Below are positions 24,071 to 35,579 of a stretch of DNA of 64,000 nucleotides, piece after piece. This DNA is from Nocardioides sp. S5. Its GTDB lineage: Bacteria; Actinomycetota; Actinomycetes; Propionibacteriales; Nocardioidaceae. The notes under the pieces were generated by a model, which saw only the letters and a list, made by a program, of their open reading frames with translations, was not told where the DNA came from and ran no database searches. Every line of letters begins with the position of its first letter. Position 1 is the stretch's first letter. Both the position numbers and the translations under genes were made by a program. The DNA is taken from NCBI RefSeq assembly GCF_017310035.1, contig NZ_CP022296.1:2418001-2482000 (forward strand), read 5' to 3'.

Positions 24071-25594
24071 TCAGATATCCCGGAAGGTCTCGATGTTCGC
24101 GCCGAGCTCGTTGAGCCGCTCGGCGAGGTCCTCGTAGCCGCGGTGGATGACGTACGTCGAGCGCAGCACGCTGCGGCCCTTGGACGCGAGCATCGCGATC
24201 AGCAGCACGACGGCGGGGCGCAGGGCCGGCGGGCAGACGATCTCGGCGCCGGAGAAGTGCGTCGGGCCCTCCACGAGCACCCGGTGGGGGTCGAGGAGCT
24301 TGACCTGCGCTCCGAGCTTGTTGAGCTCGGTGAGGTAGATGGCGCGATTCTCGTAGACCCAGTCGTGCAGCAGCGTCTGCCCGTCCGCGACGGCCGCGAT
24401 GACGGCGAAGAACGGCAGGTTGTCGATGTTGAGGCCCGGGAAGGGCATCGGGTGGATCTTGTCGAGCGGCGCGCGGAGGTCGGAGGCGTGGGTCGTGAGG
24501 TCGACCAGGCGGGTCTCGCCGTTGTTGGCGACGTACTCCTCCGAGCGGTCGTAGCGGAAGCCCATCTCCTCGAGGGTCGCCAGCTCGATCTCGAGGAACT
24601 CGATCGGCACCCGTCGGATGGTGATCTCGGACTTCGTCACGATGGCAGCCGCGAGCAGGGACATCGCCTCGATCGGGTCCTCGGAGGGGGAGTAGTCGAC
24701 GTCGACGTCGATCGAGGTCCGGCCGGTGATGCGGAGCGTGGTGGTGCCGATGCCGTCGACCTCGACGCCGAGCTTGCGCAGGTAGAAGCAGAGGTCCTGG
24801 ACCATGTAGTTGGACGAGGCGTTGCGGATCACCGTCGTGCCCGGGTGGAGCGCGGCGGCCATGAGCGCGTTCTCGGTCACCGTGTCGCCGCGCTCGGTGA
24901 GCACGATCGGGCGCTCGGGCTCGATGGTCCGGTTGACGCTGGCGTGGTAGCTGCCGTCGCTGGCCTTCACGTCGAGGCCGAAGGGGCGCAGGGCGGACAT
25001 GTGCGGTTCGACGGTGCGCTCGCCGAGGTTGCAACCTCCGGCGTAGGGCAGGTCGAACTCGTCGTAGCGGTGCAGCAGCGGGCCGAGGAACATGATCACC
25101 GAGCGGGTGCGGCGTGCGGCGGTCTCGTCGATGGCGGCGAGGTTGAGCTCGGCCGGCGGGATGATCTCGAGGTCGTTGTCGTCGTTGAGCCAGCGGGTCG
25201 CGACACCGAGCGAGTTGAGGACCTCGAGCAGCCGGTTGACCTCCTCGATGCGCGCGACCTTGCGCAGCGTCGTACGTCCCTTGTTGAGCAGGGAGGCACA
25301 CAACAGCGCCACGCCGGCGTTCTTCGAGGTCTTCACGTCGATCGAGCCGGACAGCGTGGTGGGGCCGTCCACGCGCAGGTGCGTGGGGCCGGCGCCGAGC
25401 GCGACGATCTCGGAGTCGAGCGCCGCGCCGATGCGCGCGAGCATCTCGAGGGAGAGGTTCTGGTGGCCCTTCTCGATCCGGTTGATCGCGCTCTGGCTGG
25501 TGCCGAGCAGCTCGGCCAGCTGGTGCTGGGTGAGGCCCCGGTGCTTGCGCGCGTCACGGATGAGGTTGCCGATGCGACCCTTGTAGTCAGCCAT
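24071..25594 (-). CDS. MurA-like UDP-GlcNAc 1-carboxyvinyltransferase with N-terminal XRE domain
   Basis: The product has 507 aa. Residues 1-62 are an XRE/Cro helix-turn-helix (GLTQHQLAELLGTSQSAINR). The rest is an EPSP-synthase-like MurA fold with K91-N92 (KTSKNAG), the PEP-binding loop cysteine C188 (YAGGCNLGERTVE), and the C-terminal FPGLNIDNLPFF and VIHRGYEDLAERLNELGA. MurA transfers enolpyruvate to UDP-GlcNAc in the first committed step of peptidoglycan synthesis. Catalytic positions are kept, so it is probably an enzyme, but RTVEPH replaces the usual RPVDLH, marking a divergent paralogue. The XRE part probably binds the palindrome 12 bp upstream of its own gene (inference). Confidence 0.88.
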   Translation of the reverse strand: MADYKGRIGNLIRDARKHRGLTQHQLAELLGTSQSAINRIEKGHQNLSLEMLARIGAALDSEIVALGAGPTHLRVDGPTTLSGSIDVKTSKNAGVALLCASLLNKGRTTLRKVARIEEVNRLLEVLNSLGVATRWLNDDNDLEIIPPAELNLAAIDETAARRTRSVIMFLGPLLHRYDEFDLPYAGGCNLGERTVEPHMSALRPFGLDVKASDGSYHASVNRTIEPERPIVLTERGDTVTENALMAAALHPGTTVIRNASSNYMVQDLCFYLRKLGVEVDGIGTTTLRITGRTSIDVDVDYSPSEDPIEAMSLLAAAIVTKSEITIRRVPIEFLEIELATLEEMGFRYDRSEEYVANNGETRLVDLTTHASDLRAPLDKIHPMPFPGLNIDNLPFFAVIAAVADGQTLLHDWVYENRAIYLTELNKLGAQVKLLDPHRVLVEGPTHFSGAEIVCPPALRPAVVLLIAMLASKGRSVLRSTYVIHRGYEDLAERLNELGANIETFRDI

Positions 25595-25605
25595 GGCGAC
25601 AACGG

Positions 25606-25623
25606 TATCTCAGATATGAGATA
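25606..25623. promoter_or_regulatory. Palindromic operator upstream of the XRE-MurA gene
   Basis: TATCTCAGATATGAGATA has 7-bp perfect arms around GATA and is strikingly AT-rich for this genome. It lies 12-29 bp before the ATG of the XRE-MurA gene, and 66 bp before the divergent dehydrogenase gene. A site of this size fits a dimeric XRE regulator, so autoregulation is plausible. Confidence 0.6.
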
Positions 25624-25688
25624 ACGCCACTCCGACGGGCCCCGCGCGGGTGTGGGCGGGTGTGGGCCTGCGTGGCAGGATCGCCGCC

Positions 25689-26705
25689 ATGCGAGCAACC
25701 ACCATCCACGCCCCCGGCGACATCCGCTTCGAGGAGGTGCCCGACCCCCGGATCGAGGCGCCGACCGACGCGATCGTCAAGGTGGTCGCCGGCTGCATCT
25801 GCGGCTCCGACCTCTGGCCCTACCGCGGCCACAACGACATCGACGCGGGCTCCACCATCGGCCATGAGTGCGTGGGCGTGGTGGAGGAGGTCGGCGCGGA
25901 CGTGACGGACGTGCGCGTCGGGGACTTCGTCGTCGTCCCGTTCTGCCACAGCGACAACACCTGCGTCCACTGCCGCGCCGGCGTGCAGTCGGCGTGCACC
26001 CAGCTCGGCTTCACCACCAGCGGGCAGGGGGAGTACGCCCGGGTGACCCAGGCCGACGGCAGCCTCGTCGTGACCGACGGCATGCCCGACGAGAAGCTCA
26101 TCCCGTCCCTGCTCGCCCTCACCGACGTGATGGCCACCGGCTGGCACGCGGCGGTCGCCGCCGGCGTACGCCCCGGTGGCACCGCGGTCGTGGTCGGCGA
26201 CGGGGCCGTGGGCCTGTGCGGCGTGCTCGCGGCCTCGCAGATGGGCGCCGGACGTGTCATCGCCATGTCGCGCCACGAGTCGCGCCAGGAGATCGCGCGC
26301 GCCTTCGGGGCCAGCGACGTCGTGGCCGAGCGCGGCGAGGAGGGCGAGGCGATCATCGCCGAGCTCACCCGGGGTGTCGGCGCCGACGCGGTGCTGGAGT
26401 GCGTGGGCACTGACGGTGCGATGAAGACGGCGTTCGCCGTGGCTCGGCCCGGCTCGACGGTCGGCTTCGTCGGCGTGCCGCACGGCGTCGAGCTGCCGGT
26501 GCGGCGGATGTTCCAGAAGAACGTCGGACTCGCCGGCGGCATGGCACCCGTGCGCCGCTACCTGCCGGACCTGCTCGAGCGCGTCCTGTCGGGCGCCATC
26601 GACCCCGGACGTGTCTTCGACCTGACGCTGCCCGTGGCGGAGGCGGCCGAGGGCTACCGCGCCATGGACGAGCGCCGCGCGACCAAGGTCCTCCTCCAGC
26701 CGTGA
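25689..26705 (+). CDS. Zinc-dependent alcohol dehydrogenase family protein
   Basis: The 338-aa medium-chain dehydrogenase has the catalytic zinc site C36 (GCICGSD), H/E of GHECVGVVEEVG, structural-zinc cysteines in NTCVHCRAGVQSAC, and a Rossmann fold with VVVGDGAVGLCGV. It probably oxidises or reduces an alcohol/aldehyde with NAD(P). The substrate is not evident. The pattern, with FCHSDNTCVHC and the ending TKVLLQP, matches IMP-dehydrogenase-like ADHs common in actinobacteria. The ATG at 25689 has a CAGGAT hexamer 7 nt upstream. The stop overlaps the PhoD-like gene by 4 bp. Confidence 0.88.
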   Translation: MRATTIHAPGDIRFEEVPDPRIEAPTDAIVKVVAGCICGSDLWPYRGHNDIDAGSTIGHECVGVVEEVGADVTDVRVGDFVVVPFCHSDNTCVHCRAGVQSACTQLGFTTSGQGEYARVTQADGSLVVTDGMPDEKLIPSLLALTDVMATGWHAAVAAGVRPGGTAVVVGDGAVGLCGVLAASQMGAGRVIAMSRHESRQEIARAFGASDVVAERGEEGEAIIAELTRGVGADAVLECVGTDGAMKTAFAVARPGSTVGFVGVPHGVELPVRRMFQKNVGLAGGMAPVRRYLPDLLERVLSGAIDPGRVFDLTLPVAEAAEGYRAMDERRATKVLLQP

Positions 26706-28507
26706 GCACCTCGGACGACCTCCTGCTCCTCGGCCCGCTCCTGCGCCACGTCGACGAGACCTCCGCAGCAGTGTGGGTGGAGACCCGCGATCGCGGGACG
26801 GTCACCGTCACCCGCGGCACCGCATCGGCCAGCGCGCCGACCTTCACCGTCCACGGGCACCACTACGCCCTCGTCTGCCTCGAGGGCCTCGAGCCGGGCA
26901 GCACCGGGACCTACTCCGTCGACATCGACGGGCACCCGGTCTGGCCCGAGCCGTCCTCGCCGTTCCCGGCCTCCGTCATCGCGACGCTGGAGGCCGGACG
27001 GCCGCTGCGGCTGGCGTTCGGCTCGTGCCGCACGTCGGTCTCCCACGACGAGAAGGGCAACCGCACCCACGGCGTCGACGCCATGCGCGCGTGGGCCCTC
27101 GAGCTCGCCGGCCAGGTCGCGCCGATGGATCCCGACGACGAGGACCTCGACCCGACCCGGCTGCCCGACCTGGTGCTCTTCCTCGGCGACCAGGTCTACG
27201 CCGACGAGACGACCCAGGCGATGCGCGAGTTCATCAGCGCGCGACGCGACATCGAGCAGGCGCCGTGGACCGAGCTCCAGGACTACGAGGAGTACGCCCA
27301 CCTCTACGCGCTCGCATGGTCCGACCCGGCGAACCGGTGGCTGCTGTCGACCGTGCCGAGCGCGATGATCTTCGACGACCACGACATCCGCGACGACTGG
27401 AACACCTCGCAGGAGTGGCGGCGCGAGATGGAGGCCACCTCGTGGTGGCACGGGCGCATCGTCGCCGGCCTCGGGTCCTACTGGGTCTACCAGCACCTCG
27501 GCAACATGTCGCCGCAGGAGCGCGCGCAGGACGAGGTCTGGGCCCAGGTGCTCGCACACTCCGGCGACGACGAGATGGACCTCGGACAGGTGCTCGACGC
27601 CTTCGCCGAGCGCGTCGACCAGCAGCCGCGCACCTACCGCTGGAGCTACGTGCGCGAGTTCGACACCCAGGCGCGCCTCGTCGTCGTCGACTCGCGGGCC
27701 GCCCGCGAGCTCGAGCCCGAGGCCCGTGCGCTGCTCGACCCCGACGAGGCGGCCTGGCTCGACGAGCAGCTCCGCGGTGGCGTCGACCACCTGCTCGTCG
27801 GCACGTCGCTGCCCTTCATGCTCGCGCGCGGGCTGCACCACCTCGAGGCCTTCAGCGAGGCCCTCGCCGACGGCGCGTGGGGCGAGCGCGGCGGTCGCGC
27901 AGGGGAGTGGCTGCGCCAGCTCGTCGACCTCGAGCACTGGGGCGCCTTCCAGAAGAGCTTCCAGGAGGTGGCGCACCAGGTGATGGAAGTGGCCGCGGGC
28001 GAGCGCGGTCCCGCGCCGTCGACGGTGACCTTCCTGTCCGGCGACGTGCACCACAGCTACGTCAGCGAGGCCAAGCCACTCCGGCACGGCCCGCCGATGC
28101 GTTCGACGATCCTCCAGGCGGTCTGCTCACCCATCCGCAACCCGCTGTCGCGCAACATGCGCTTCGCCACCGCGGTGCTGTCCTACGGCGTCGCTGGCCC
28201 GGTAGGCCGGCTGGCCTCGAGGTCGGCCCGGGTGCCGGACGCGCCGCTCACCTGGCGCTATGCCGAGGGGCCGTGGTTCGACAACAACCTCGCGTGCCTC
28301 CAGCTCGACGGCCCCAGCCTGCGCATGTGGTGGGTCACCGGCGAGGTGATCGACGACCACGAGCGCCCCCGGCTGGCCAAGGTCGCGAGCTACGCCCTCG
28401 ACGAGCACGGTCGCCCGCCCGTGCACGAGCGCGTCCACCAGCGGTTCCGGCGCGGGATGAAGCGGCGGCTGCGGGCGAAGGTCGTCGACCGGGTCAAGCA
28501 GCGCTGA
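26702..28507 (+). CDS. PhoD-like alkaline phosphatase / metallophosphatase-fold protein
   Basis: The 601-aa protein has an N-terminal Ig-like domain (about 5-95) and a PhoD-like phosphatase domain: LAFGSCRTS, LFLGDQVYADE (D163), IFDDHDIRDDW and FLSGDVHHSYV, all metal-binding motifs. PhoD enzymes hydrolyse phosphodiesters or monoesters. No signal peptide or twin-arginine motif is visible, so this one may be cytosolic, unlike classical PhoD. It starts at GTG 26702 inside the dehydrogenase stop and has a highly basic C-terminus (KRRLRAKVVDRVKQR). Confidence 0.85.
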   Translation: MSTSDDLLLLGPLLRHVDETSAAVWVETRDRGTVTVTRGTASASAPTFTVHGHHYALVCLEGLEPGSTGTYSVDIDGHPVWPEPSSPFPASVIATLEAGRPLRLAFGSCRTSVSHDEKGNRTHGVDAMRAWALELAGQVAPMDPDDEDLDPTRLPDLVLFLGDQVYADETTQAMREFISARRDIEQAPWTELQDYEEYAHLYALAWSDPANRWLLSTVPSAMIFDDHDIRDDWNTSQEWRREMEATSWWHGRIVAGLGSYWVYQHLGNMSPQERAQDEVWAQVLAHSGDDEMDLGQVLDAFAERVDQQPRTYRWSYVREFDTQARLVVVDSRAARELEPEARALLDPDEAAWLDEQLRGGVDHLLVGTSLPFMLARGLHHLEAFSEALADGAWGERGGRAGEWLRQLVDLEHWGAFQKSFQEVAHQVMEVAAGERGPAPSTVTFLSGDVHHSYVSEAKPLRHGPPMRSTILQAVCSPIRNPLSRNMRFATAVLSYGVAGPVGRLASRSARVPDAPLTWRYAEGPWFDNNLACLQLDGPSLRMWWVTGEVIDDHERPRLAKVASYALDEHGRPPVHERVHQRFRRGMKRRLRAKVVDRVKQR

Positions 28508-28527
28508 GGGCGCCCTGACCGCGCCGG

Positions 28528-28674
28528 TCAGACGGTGCTGAGGAGCCGGTCGCGCCCCTCGGCGCAGCTGCACGTGTCGGAGCACGGCAGGTAGGTGTGG
28601 CGCCCGTGCCCGCACCCCGTGCAGGGCAGGTCGTGCGACAGGTGGTCCGTGGTGGTCTCGACGGTGTCCCACAT
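28528..28674 (-). CDS. Small cysteine-rich protein, 48 aa
   Basis: The 48-aa protein contains PCTGCGHGRHTYLPC and DTCSCAEG, which give five cysteines and two histidines, a likely metal-binding knuckle. The ATG at 28674 follows GGAG at 8 nt. It converges on the PhoD-like gene. Similar very short proteins occur in related genomes to my knowledge; the function is unknown. Confidence 0.65.
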   Translation of the reverse strand: MWDTVETTTDHLSHDLPCTGCGHGRHTYLPCSDTCSCAEGRDRLLSTV

Positions 28675-28879
28675 GGTCTGGCTCCGTCCCGCTTCGGGGT
28701 GGCGGGGACATCGGTTGCCCCTCGTCCTTGTGACGTCGAGAGTGTCACCGGATGACGCCGTTCGGGGCCCAACACCCGCCGGTTTACCCGATCTGGCACC
28801 CGAATGACCCGATCGGGCCATGCGCGGGTGGCCCGGCCACGCGCGAGGAGCAGCGGTCCGCGCGCCCTAGGATCACGCC

Positions 28880-29995
28880 ATGGGTGGGGTGCACGAGCTG
28901 ACGAGGCAGCAGGCCCGGCGCGTCGTCGTACGCGCCCAGCTGCTCGACGCGCACCGCCCGACCGACGTCCTCGACACGATCCGCCACCTCGGCTTCCTCC
29001 AGGTCGACCTCACCTCGGTGGTCGCCCAGCACGCCGACCTCGTGCTGTGGACCCGCCTGGGGGCCGGCTACGACACCGACCACCTCGACGAGCTGGTCGG
29101 CAACGGCGCCGTCGTCGAGGTGCAGGGCCTGCTCCGCCCGGGCGAGGACGTCGCGCTCCTGCGCGCCGACATGGACGCGTGGCCGGGGGAGCCGCCGGTC
29201 AGGCCGTGGCAGGAAGACCTCGCGGACTGGGTGGCGGCCAACGACGGGTGCCGTCGCGACGTCCTGGCGCACCTGAGGGCGGAGGGTCCGACGCCCGCCC
29301 GCGACCTGCCCGACACGTGCGAGGTGCCATGGCGCTCGACCGGCTGGACCGACAACAAGAACGTCATGAAGCTCCTCGAGTGCCTCGAGGCGCGCGGGGA
29401 GGTCGCGGTCGCGTCCCGCGAGGGCCGCGAGCGCCGGTGGGACCTCGCCGAGCGGGTCCACCCGGGTGACCCGGCCGTGCCTGCCGAGGAGGCCCACCGC
29501 ATCCTCGCCGGACGCCGGCTGCGTGCCCTCGGGCTCGCACGTCCTCGGGCGCTGGAGGCCTGGCACGAGCCGTACGCCGTCCGCGACGTCGGCGAGCCCG
29601 CGCGTGTCGAGGGCACCCGCGGCCAGTGGCGGGTCGACCCGGCGCTGCTCGACGACGGCGACGGCGACGGCTTCGAGGGGCGTACGGCGATCCTGTCGCC
29701 GCTCGACCGGCTGGTGTTCGACCGCAAGCGGATGGCGGACCTCTTCGGCTTCGACTACCAGCTCGAGATGTACAAGCCGGTCGAGGCGCGGCGCTGGGGC
29801 TACTGGGCCATGCCCGTGCTCGACGGCGACGAGCTGGTCGGCAAGGTCGACGCGACCGCCGACCGCGAGGCCGGCGTGCTCGCCGTGGACGCAGTGCACG
29901 AGGACGACGACTGGTCGGCCGGCCGTCGGGCCCGGGTGGACGCCGAGATCGAGGCGCTGGGGGAGTGGCTCGCGCTCGAGGTCGTCCGAGCCTGA
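28880..29995 (+). CDS. AlkX/YcaQ-like winged-helix DNA glycosylase
   Basis: The 371-aa protein of the HTH_42 family consists of tandem winged-helix units. The motif Q41-V-D43 (GFLQVDLTSVV) corresponds to the catalytic QxD of E. coli YcaQ (AlkX), which unhooks interstrand crosslinks and removes alkylated purines; the related AlkZ has QxQ. The later segments RTAILSPLDRLVFDRKR and DYQLEMYKP are also typical. The ATG at 28880 lies 6 nt after TAGGAT, a leaderless layout. Nearby UvrA-like and Nei genes fit a repair neighbourhood. Confidence 0.85.
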   Translation: MGGVHELTRQQARRVVVRAQLLDAHRPTDVLDTIRHLGFLQVDLTSVVAQHADLVLWTRLGAGYDTDHLDELVGNGAVVEVQGLLRPGEDVALLRADMDAWPGEPPVRPWQEDLADWVAANDGCRRDVLAHLRAEGPTPARDLPDTCEVPWRSTGWTDNKNVMKLLECLEARGEVAVASREGRERRWDLAERVHPGDPAVPAEEAHRILAGRRLRALGLARPRALEAWHEPYAVRDVGEPARVEGTRGQWRVDPALLDDGDGDGFEGRTAILSPLDRLVFDRKRMADLFGFDYQLEMYKPVEARRWGYWAMPVLDGDELVGKVDATADREAGVLAVDAVHEDDDWSAGRRARVDAEIEALGEWLALEVVRA

Positions 29996-30005
29996 CGCAG
30001 GCCCG

Positions 30006-30806
30006 TCAGGCGCCGAGGCCCAGCGCGGCGGCGAGGCCGTCGGGATCGGCCACCGAGAGCGTCGCGCCGGGGTGCGCGATCGAGGCGGTCGGGTCGATCG
30101 ACGGCACCGGCTCGTGGAAGGACAGGCACAGCGCGCGGTCGCCGTTGGTGGTCATCGAGATCCCGCGGTCGCTGAGCGACAGGTGCGGAGGCCCGGCGGT
30201 CTTCACCCAGGAGAACCCGCCGGTGACCTCGGCGGAGGCGATGTTGCTGCGCGGGGTGACCAGGCGCCACGGGCCGTAGCGGACGAAGAGCCACTCGGGC
30301 CCGACCTCGACGGTCGTCGTCCGCGGGGTGATGCCGAAGGCGCGACCGGCGACGGCGTACGACGGAGCGAAGGCGAAGTCGAAGGCCTCGACCTCCTCCA
30401 CGGGGTCCCCGTCGCTGCCGCCAGGAGCGCCGGCCACCAGCCGGCGCAGGGCGATCGCCGCAGGGACGCGGTAGGGCTGCGCCACGGCGGCCGAGCGGCC
30501 CGGGACGCGCAGCACCGCGCGGCAGCCGTCGGGAGCCGACAGCACGTGGTGGTCCATGCCCACCTCGAGGGGTCCGCGTCCGACCTGCCAGGACCACGAG
30601 CGCTCGGCGTGGTCGACGTGGGTGACCGTGAAGTCGACCGCCAGCCCGGCCGGGCCGTGGACGCGACCGGTCGTGCCGGTCGTCAGGACGGTGTCGGAGG
30701 CCTCGACCGAGCTGATCTGCGGGGCCCAGGTCGGCCACAGGTCGGGTGTGGTGAAGAGCCGCCATGCCTCGCCGGCGCCGGCGGGACCGTGCGCGTCGAC
30801 CAGCAC
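30006..30806 (-). CDS. SRPBCC-family protein with C-terminal extension
   Basis: The first ~110 residues look like a START/SRPBCC ligand-binding fold (AWRLFTTPDLWPTWAPQI, then alternating strands ending WQVGRGPLEVGMDHHV). The C-terminal half (from about 140) is a separate domain with GITPRTTTVEVGPEWLFVRYG and SFHEPVPSIDP, which I do not recognise. A hydrophobic-ligand role is possible, but no function is assigned. It starts GTG 30806, 4 bp after the PPOX gene stop, and is cotranscribed with it. Confidence 0.7.
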   Translation of the reverse strand: MLVDAHGPAGAGEAWRLFTTPDLWPTWAPQISSVEASDTVLTTGTTGRVHGPAGLAVDFTVTHVDHAERSWSWQVGRGPLEVGMDHHVLSAPDGCRAVLRVPGRSAAVAQPYRVPAAIALRRLVAGAPGGSDGDPVEEVEAFDFAFAPSYAVAGRAFGITPRTTTVEVGPEWLFVRYGPWRLVTPRSNIASAEVTGGFSWVKTAGPPHLSLSDRGISMTTNGDRALCLSFHEPVPSIDPTASIAHPGATLSVADPDGLAAALGLGA

Positions 30807-30810
30807 GGGA

Positions 30811-31293
30811 TCAGAGACTGACGGTGTCGTTGTCGCCCATGTCGGGCGTGTGCTTGCCGACGAGGCCCTTGGCGAGCTCGACGGCGGCCTTCACCTTGCC
30901 CGGCGACTCCCAGTACTCAGCGGTCGCGCCGTCGATCTCGAGGAGCACGTTGGAGGCGTCCTCGGGGCCGCCGGACATGAACGCGCCGGCGGAGGCGTCC
31001 CACAGCTCCTGGAGCTTGGCGCGGTCGTCACTGACGCGCGCGGTGCCCGAGAGGGAGACCCAGCCGGCGTCGCTGGAGTAGGACACGTTGACACGCGGGT
31101 CGGCCTCGATGGCGCGGACCTTGTCGGTGTCGCGCTCGGTGAGGAACCAGGTGGTGCCGGGGTGCTCGAAGTCCTGCGTCCCCATCGGCGTGGACACGAG
31201 CGCGCCCTGGGGGCTCACGTAGGTCAGCACCGCGATCCGGGTGTCCTCCATGATCCGGGCGACGGTCTCGAGCTGGTCGTCGTGTGAGGTCAT
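30811..31293 (-). CDS. Pyridoxamine 5'-phosphate oxidase-like (general stress) flavin-fold protein
   Basis: The 160-aa split-barrel protein of the PPOX/general-stress type begins ETVARIMEDTRIAVLTYVS and contains FLTERDTDKVRAIEADPRVNVSY, the pattern of F420/FMN-binding stress proteins such as the GS26-like family. It may bind a flavin or deazaflavin. The start ATG 31293 was chosen over an upstream GTG because the conserved sequence starts there. The SRPBCC gene follows immediately. Confidence 0.8.
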   Translation of the reverse strand: MTSHDDQLETVARIMEDTRIAVLTYVSPQGALVSTPMGTQDFEHPGTTWFLTERDTDKVRAIEADPRVNVSYSSDAGWVSLSGTARVSDDRAKLQELWDASAGAFMSGGPEDASNVLLEIDGATAEYWESPGKVKAAVELAKGLVGKHTPDMGDNDTVSL

Positions 31294-31444
31294 GCCACGA
31301 CGATGGCACGCCACCCCAGGGGCGGGCCTCATCCTGCGGGGCGTGCGCTGTCACATCCCTGCCACGCGGGCCGTCGTACTGGCAGGATGACCGGCAGCCG
31401 CCGGGCGGGAGCCCGGGGCGCGCACACAGGGGAGAGCAGGACGC

Positions 31445-33808
<2,364 letters not shown>

Positions 33809-33821
33809 GGTCACGGGCGGC

Positions 33822-34613
33822 TCAGGCCTGGCAGACCGGGCACCAGAACAGGCGCCGCGCGGCGATCTGTGCGTCGAGCACCGGGGTCCCGCAGAGCCGG
33901 CACGGAAGCTGGGCGCGGCCGTAGACGTAGTGCGAGTCGACCCTCCGCGGCCGGCCCGCCGGACGCTCCCGGTCGTCCGGCAGGGTCGTCACGATGCGTC
34001 CGGCGCGCACCCCTGCGCGCAGGAGCACGACGAGGTCGTCCCAGAGCAGCCGCAGGGTCCCGGCGTCGTGCTCGCGACCCGGGCGGTAGGGGTCGAGGCG
34101 TTGGCGGAAGAGGACCTCGGCGCGGTAGACGTTGCCCACGCCCGCGACGACCGACTGGTCCATCAGCAGGGTGGCGATCGGCGCCCGGCTGCGCAGCACG
34201 CGGGCCACGAACGCCTCGGCGTCCGGTCGGCGGCGCAGGGGGTCGGGACCGAGGCGAGCCAGGACCGTCGCGCGCTCGGCGTCGGTCATCACCTCGCAGG
34301 CGGTCGGTCCGCGCAGCTCCAGCCAGTGTTCTGCACCGACCAGCCGCAGCCGCAGCGCGCCCCGGGGCTCCGGCGCGGGCAGGACGCCGTCGCGGAACTT
34401 GCCGTAGAGGCCGAGGTGCACGTGCAGCCAGAGGTCGTCGTAGCGGTGGAACAGGTGCTTGCCCCACGCGTCGGTCGCGTCGAGCACCCGGCCGTCGAGC
34501 AGCCGCGCGCCGTCGTCGAAGCGTCCCTGCGGGCTGTCGGCCGCGACGCGCTGGCCGACCAGCAGCCTGGCATGGCGGCGGGCGAGTCGGTGGATGGTGT
34601 GTCCCTCTGGCAC
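33822..34613 (-). CDS. Formamidopyrimidine-DNA glycosylase / endonuclease VIII family (Nei-like)
   Basis: The 263-aa protein begins V-P2-E3-GHTIHRLAR after GTG 34613, so that removal of the initiator exposes the catalytic Pro2 next to Glu3; an upstream extension would bury it. The helix-2-turn-helix segment contains MDQSVVAGVGNVYRAE, and the C-terminus has a zinc finger CRLC ... CPVC. The enzyme excises oxidised pyrimidines and nicks the strand. CACGAT lies 6 nt before the start, suggesting a leaderless transcript. It is convergent with the UvrA-like gene (13 bp between the stops). Confidence 0.93.
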   Translation of the reverse strand: MPEGHTIHRLARRHARLLVGQRVAADSPQGRFDDGARLLDGRVLDATDAWGKHLFHRYDDLWLHVHLGLYGKFRDGVLPAPEPRGALRLRLVGAEHWLELRGPTACEVMTDAERATVLARLGPDPLRRRPDAEAFVARVLRSRAPIATLLMDQSVVAGVGNVYRAEVLFRQRLDPYRPGREHDAGTLRLLWDDLVVLLRAGVRAGRIVTTLPDDRERPAGRPRRVDSHYVYGRAQLPCRLCGTPVLDAQIAARRLFWCPVCQA

Positions 34614-34675
34614 TCCGCGATCGTGACCGACGGGTCCAACCGGACGGCTCGCCTGCACCTGCGAGCATGGGGGAC

Positions 34676-35578
34676 ATGAGCCCGCACAGCCTCCGCGAGA
34701 CCATCGCCTCCCGCCCCGTCGTCCTCGACGGGGGGCTCGCGACGTTGCTCGAGCAGCACGGTCACGACCTGTCGAGCGACCTGTGGTCCGCGCGCCTGCT
34801 GCGCGACGACCCGGCCGCGATCGAGGCGGCCCACCGGGAGTTCTTCGCCGCGGGTGCCGAGGTGGCGACGACCGCGTCCTACCAGGTCTCCTTCGAGGGC
34901 TTCGGCGCCGCGGGTGCCGACCGTGACGAGGTCGAGACCATCCTGCGCCGCAGCGTCGCGCTGGCCGCCGCCGCCCGTGACGCTGCAGCCCCGGAAGGCT
35001 GGGTCGCCGCGTCCGTGGGGCCGTACGGCGCCGTGCTCGCCGACGGCTCGGAGTACCGCGGCGACTACGACCTCGACGTCGACGGGCTGCGGGCCTTCCA
35101 CCGACCCCGGCTCGACGTGCTGGCCTCGACCGTGGGGGCAGGCGCCGACGTGCTGGCGGTGGAGACGATCCCGTGCCTGGCGGAGGTCGAGGCCGTGCTG
35201 GCCGAGGTCGACGGCACCGGCGTCCCGGCGTGGTTGTCCCTCTCGGCCGCGCACGGACGCACCCGGGCGGGGGAGCCGCTCGAGGAGGCGTTCGCGATGG
35301 CGGCCGACGTGGCCGAGGTGCTGGCGGTCGGGGTCAACTGCACGACACCGGCCGACGCCCGCGACGCCGTCCAGCTCGCCGGCCCCTACGGCCCCGTCGT
35401 GGTCTACCCGAACTCCGGCCAGTCGTGGAACGCCGTGACCCGCGAGTGGGAGGGGCGCTCGGCCTTCACCGCCCAGGACGTCGACGCGTGGGTGGTCTCG
35501 GGCGCCCGGCTCGTCGGCGGGTGCTGCCGCGTCGGGCCCGAGGACGTCACGGCCCTGCGCACGACGCTGGAGGCCTGA
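34676..35578 (+). CDS. mmuM: Homocysteine S-methyltransferase
   Basis: The 300-aa TIM-barrel enzyme transfers a methyl group from S-methylmethionine or SAM to homocysteine. Zinc-binding cysteines are in GVNCTTP and GGCCRVGP; the N-terminal VVLDGGLATLLEQHG is typical. The ATG at 34676 was preferred to 34667; both lie just after the divergent glycosylase start. The thioesterase-like gene starts 1 bp after the stop, and the P-loop gene overlaps it, so three genes form one unit. Confidence 0.9.
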   Translation: MSPHSLRETIASRPVVLDGGLATLLEQHGHDLSSDLWSARLLRDDPAAIEAAHREFFAAGAEVATTASYQVSFEGFGAAGADRDEVETILRRSVALAAAARDAAAPEGWVAASVGPYGAVLADGSEYRGDYDLDVDGLRAFHRPRLDVLASTVGAGADVLAVETIPCLAEVEAVLAEVDGTGVPAWLSLSAAHGRTRAGEPLEEAFAMAADVAEVLAVGVNCTTPADARDAVQLAGPYGPVVVYPNSGQSWNAVTREWEGRSAFTAQDVDAWVVSGARLVGGCCRVGPEDVTALRTTLEA

Positions 35579-35579
35579 C

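Noticed and set aside
33869..35578. 570-codon reading of the homocysteine methyltransferase gene
   Set aside because: The extra N-terminal ~270 codons are the complement of the Nei-type glycosylase gene and are low-complexity; family homology begins at 34676.
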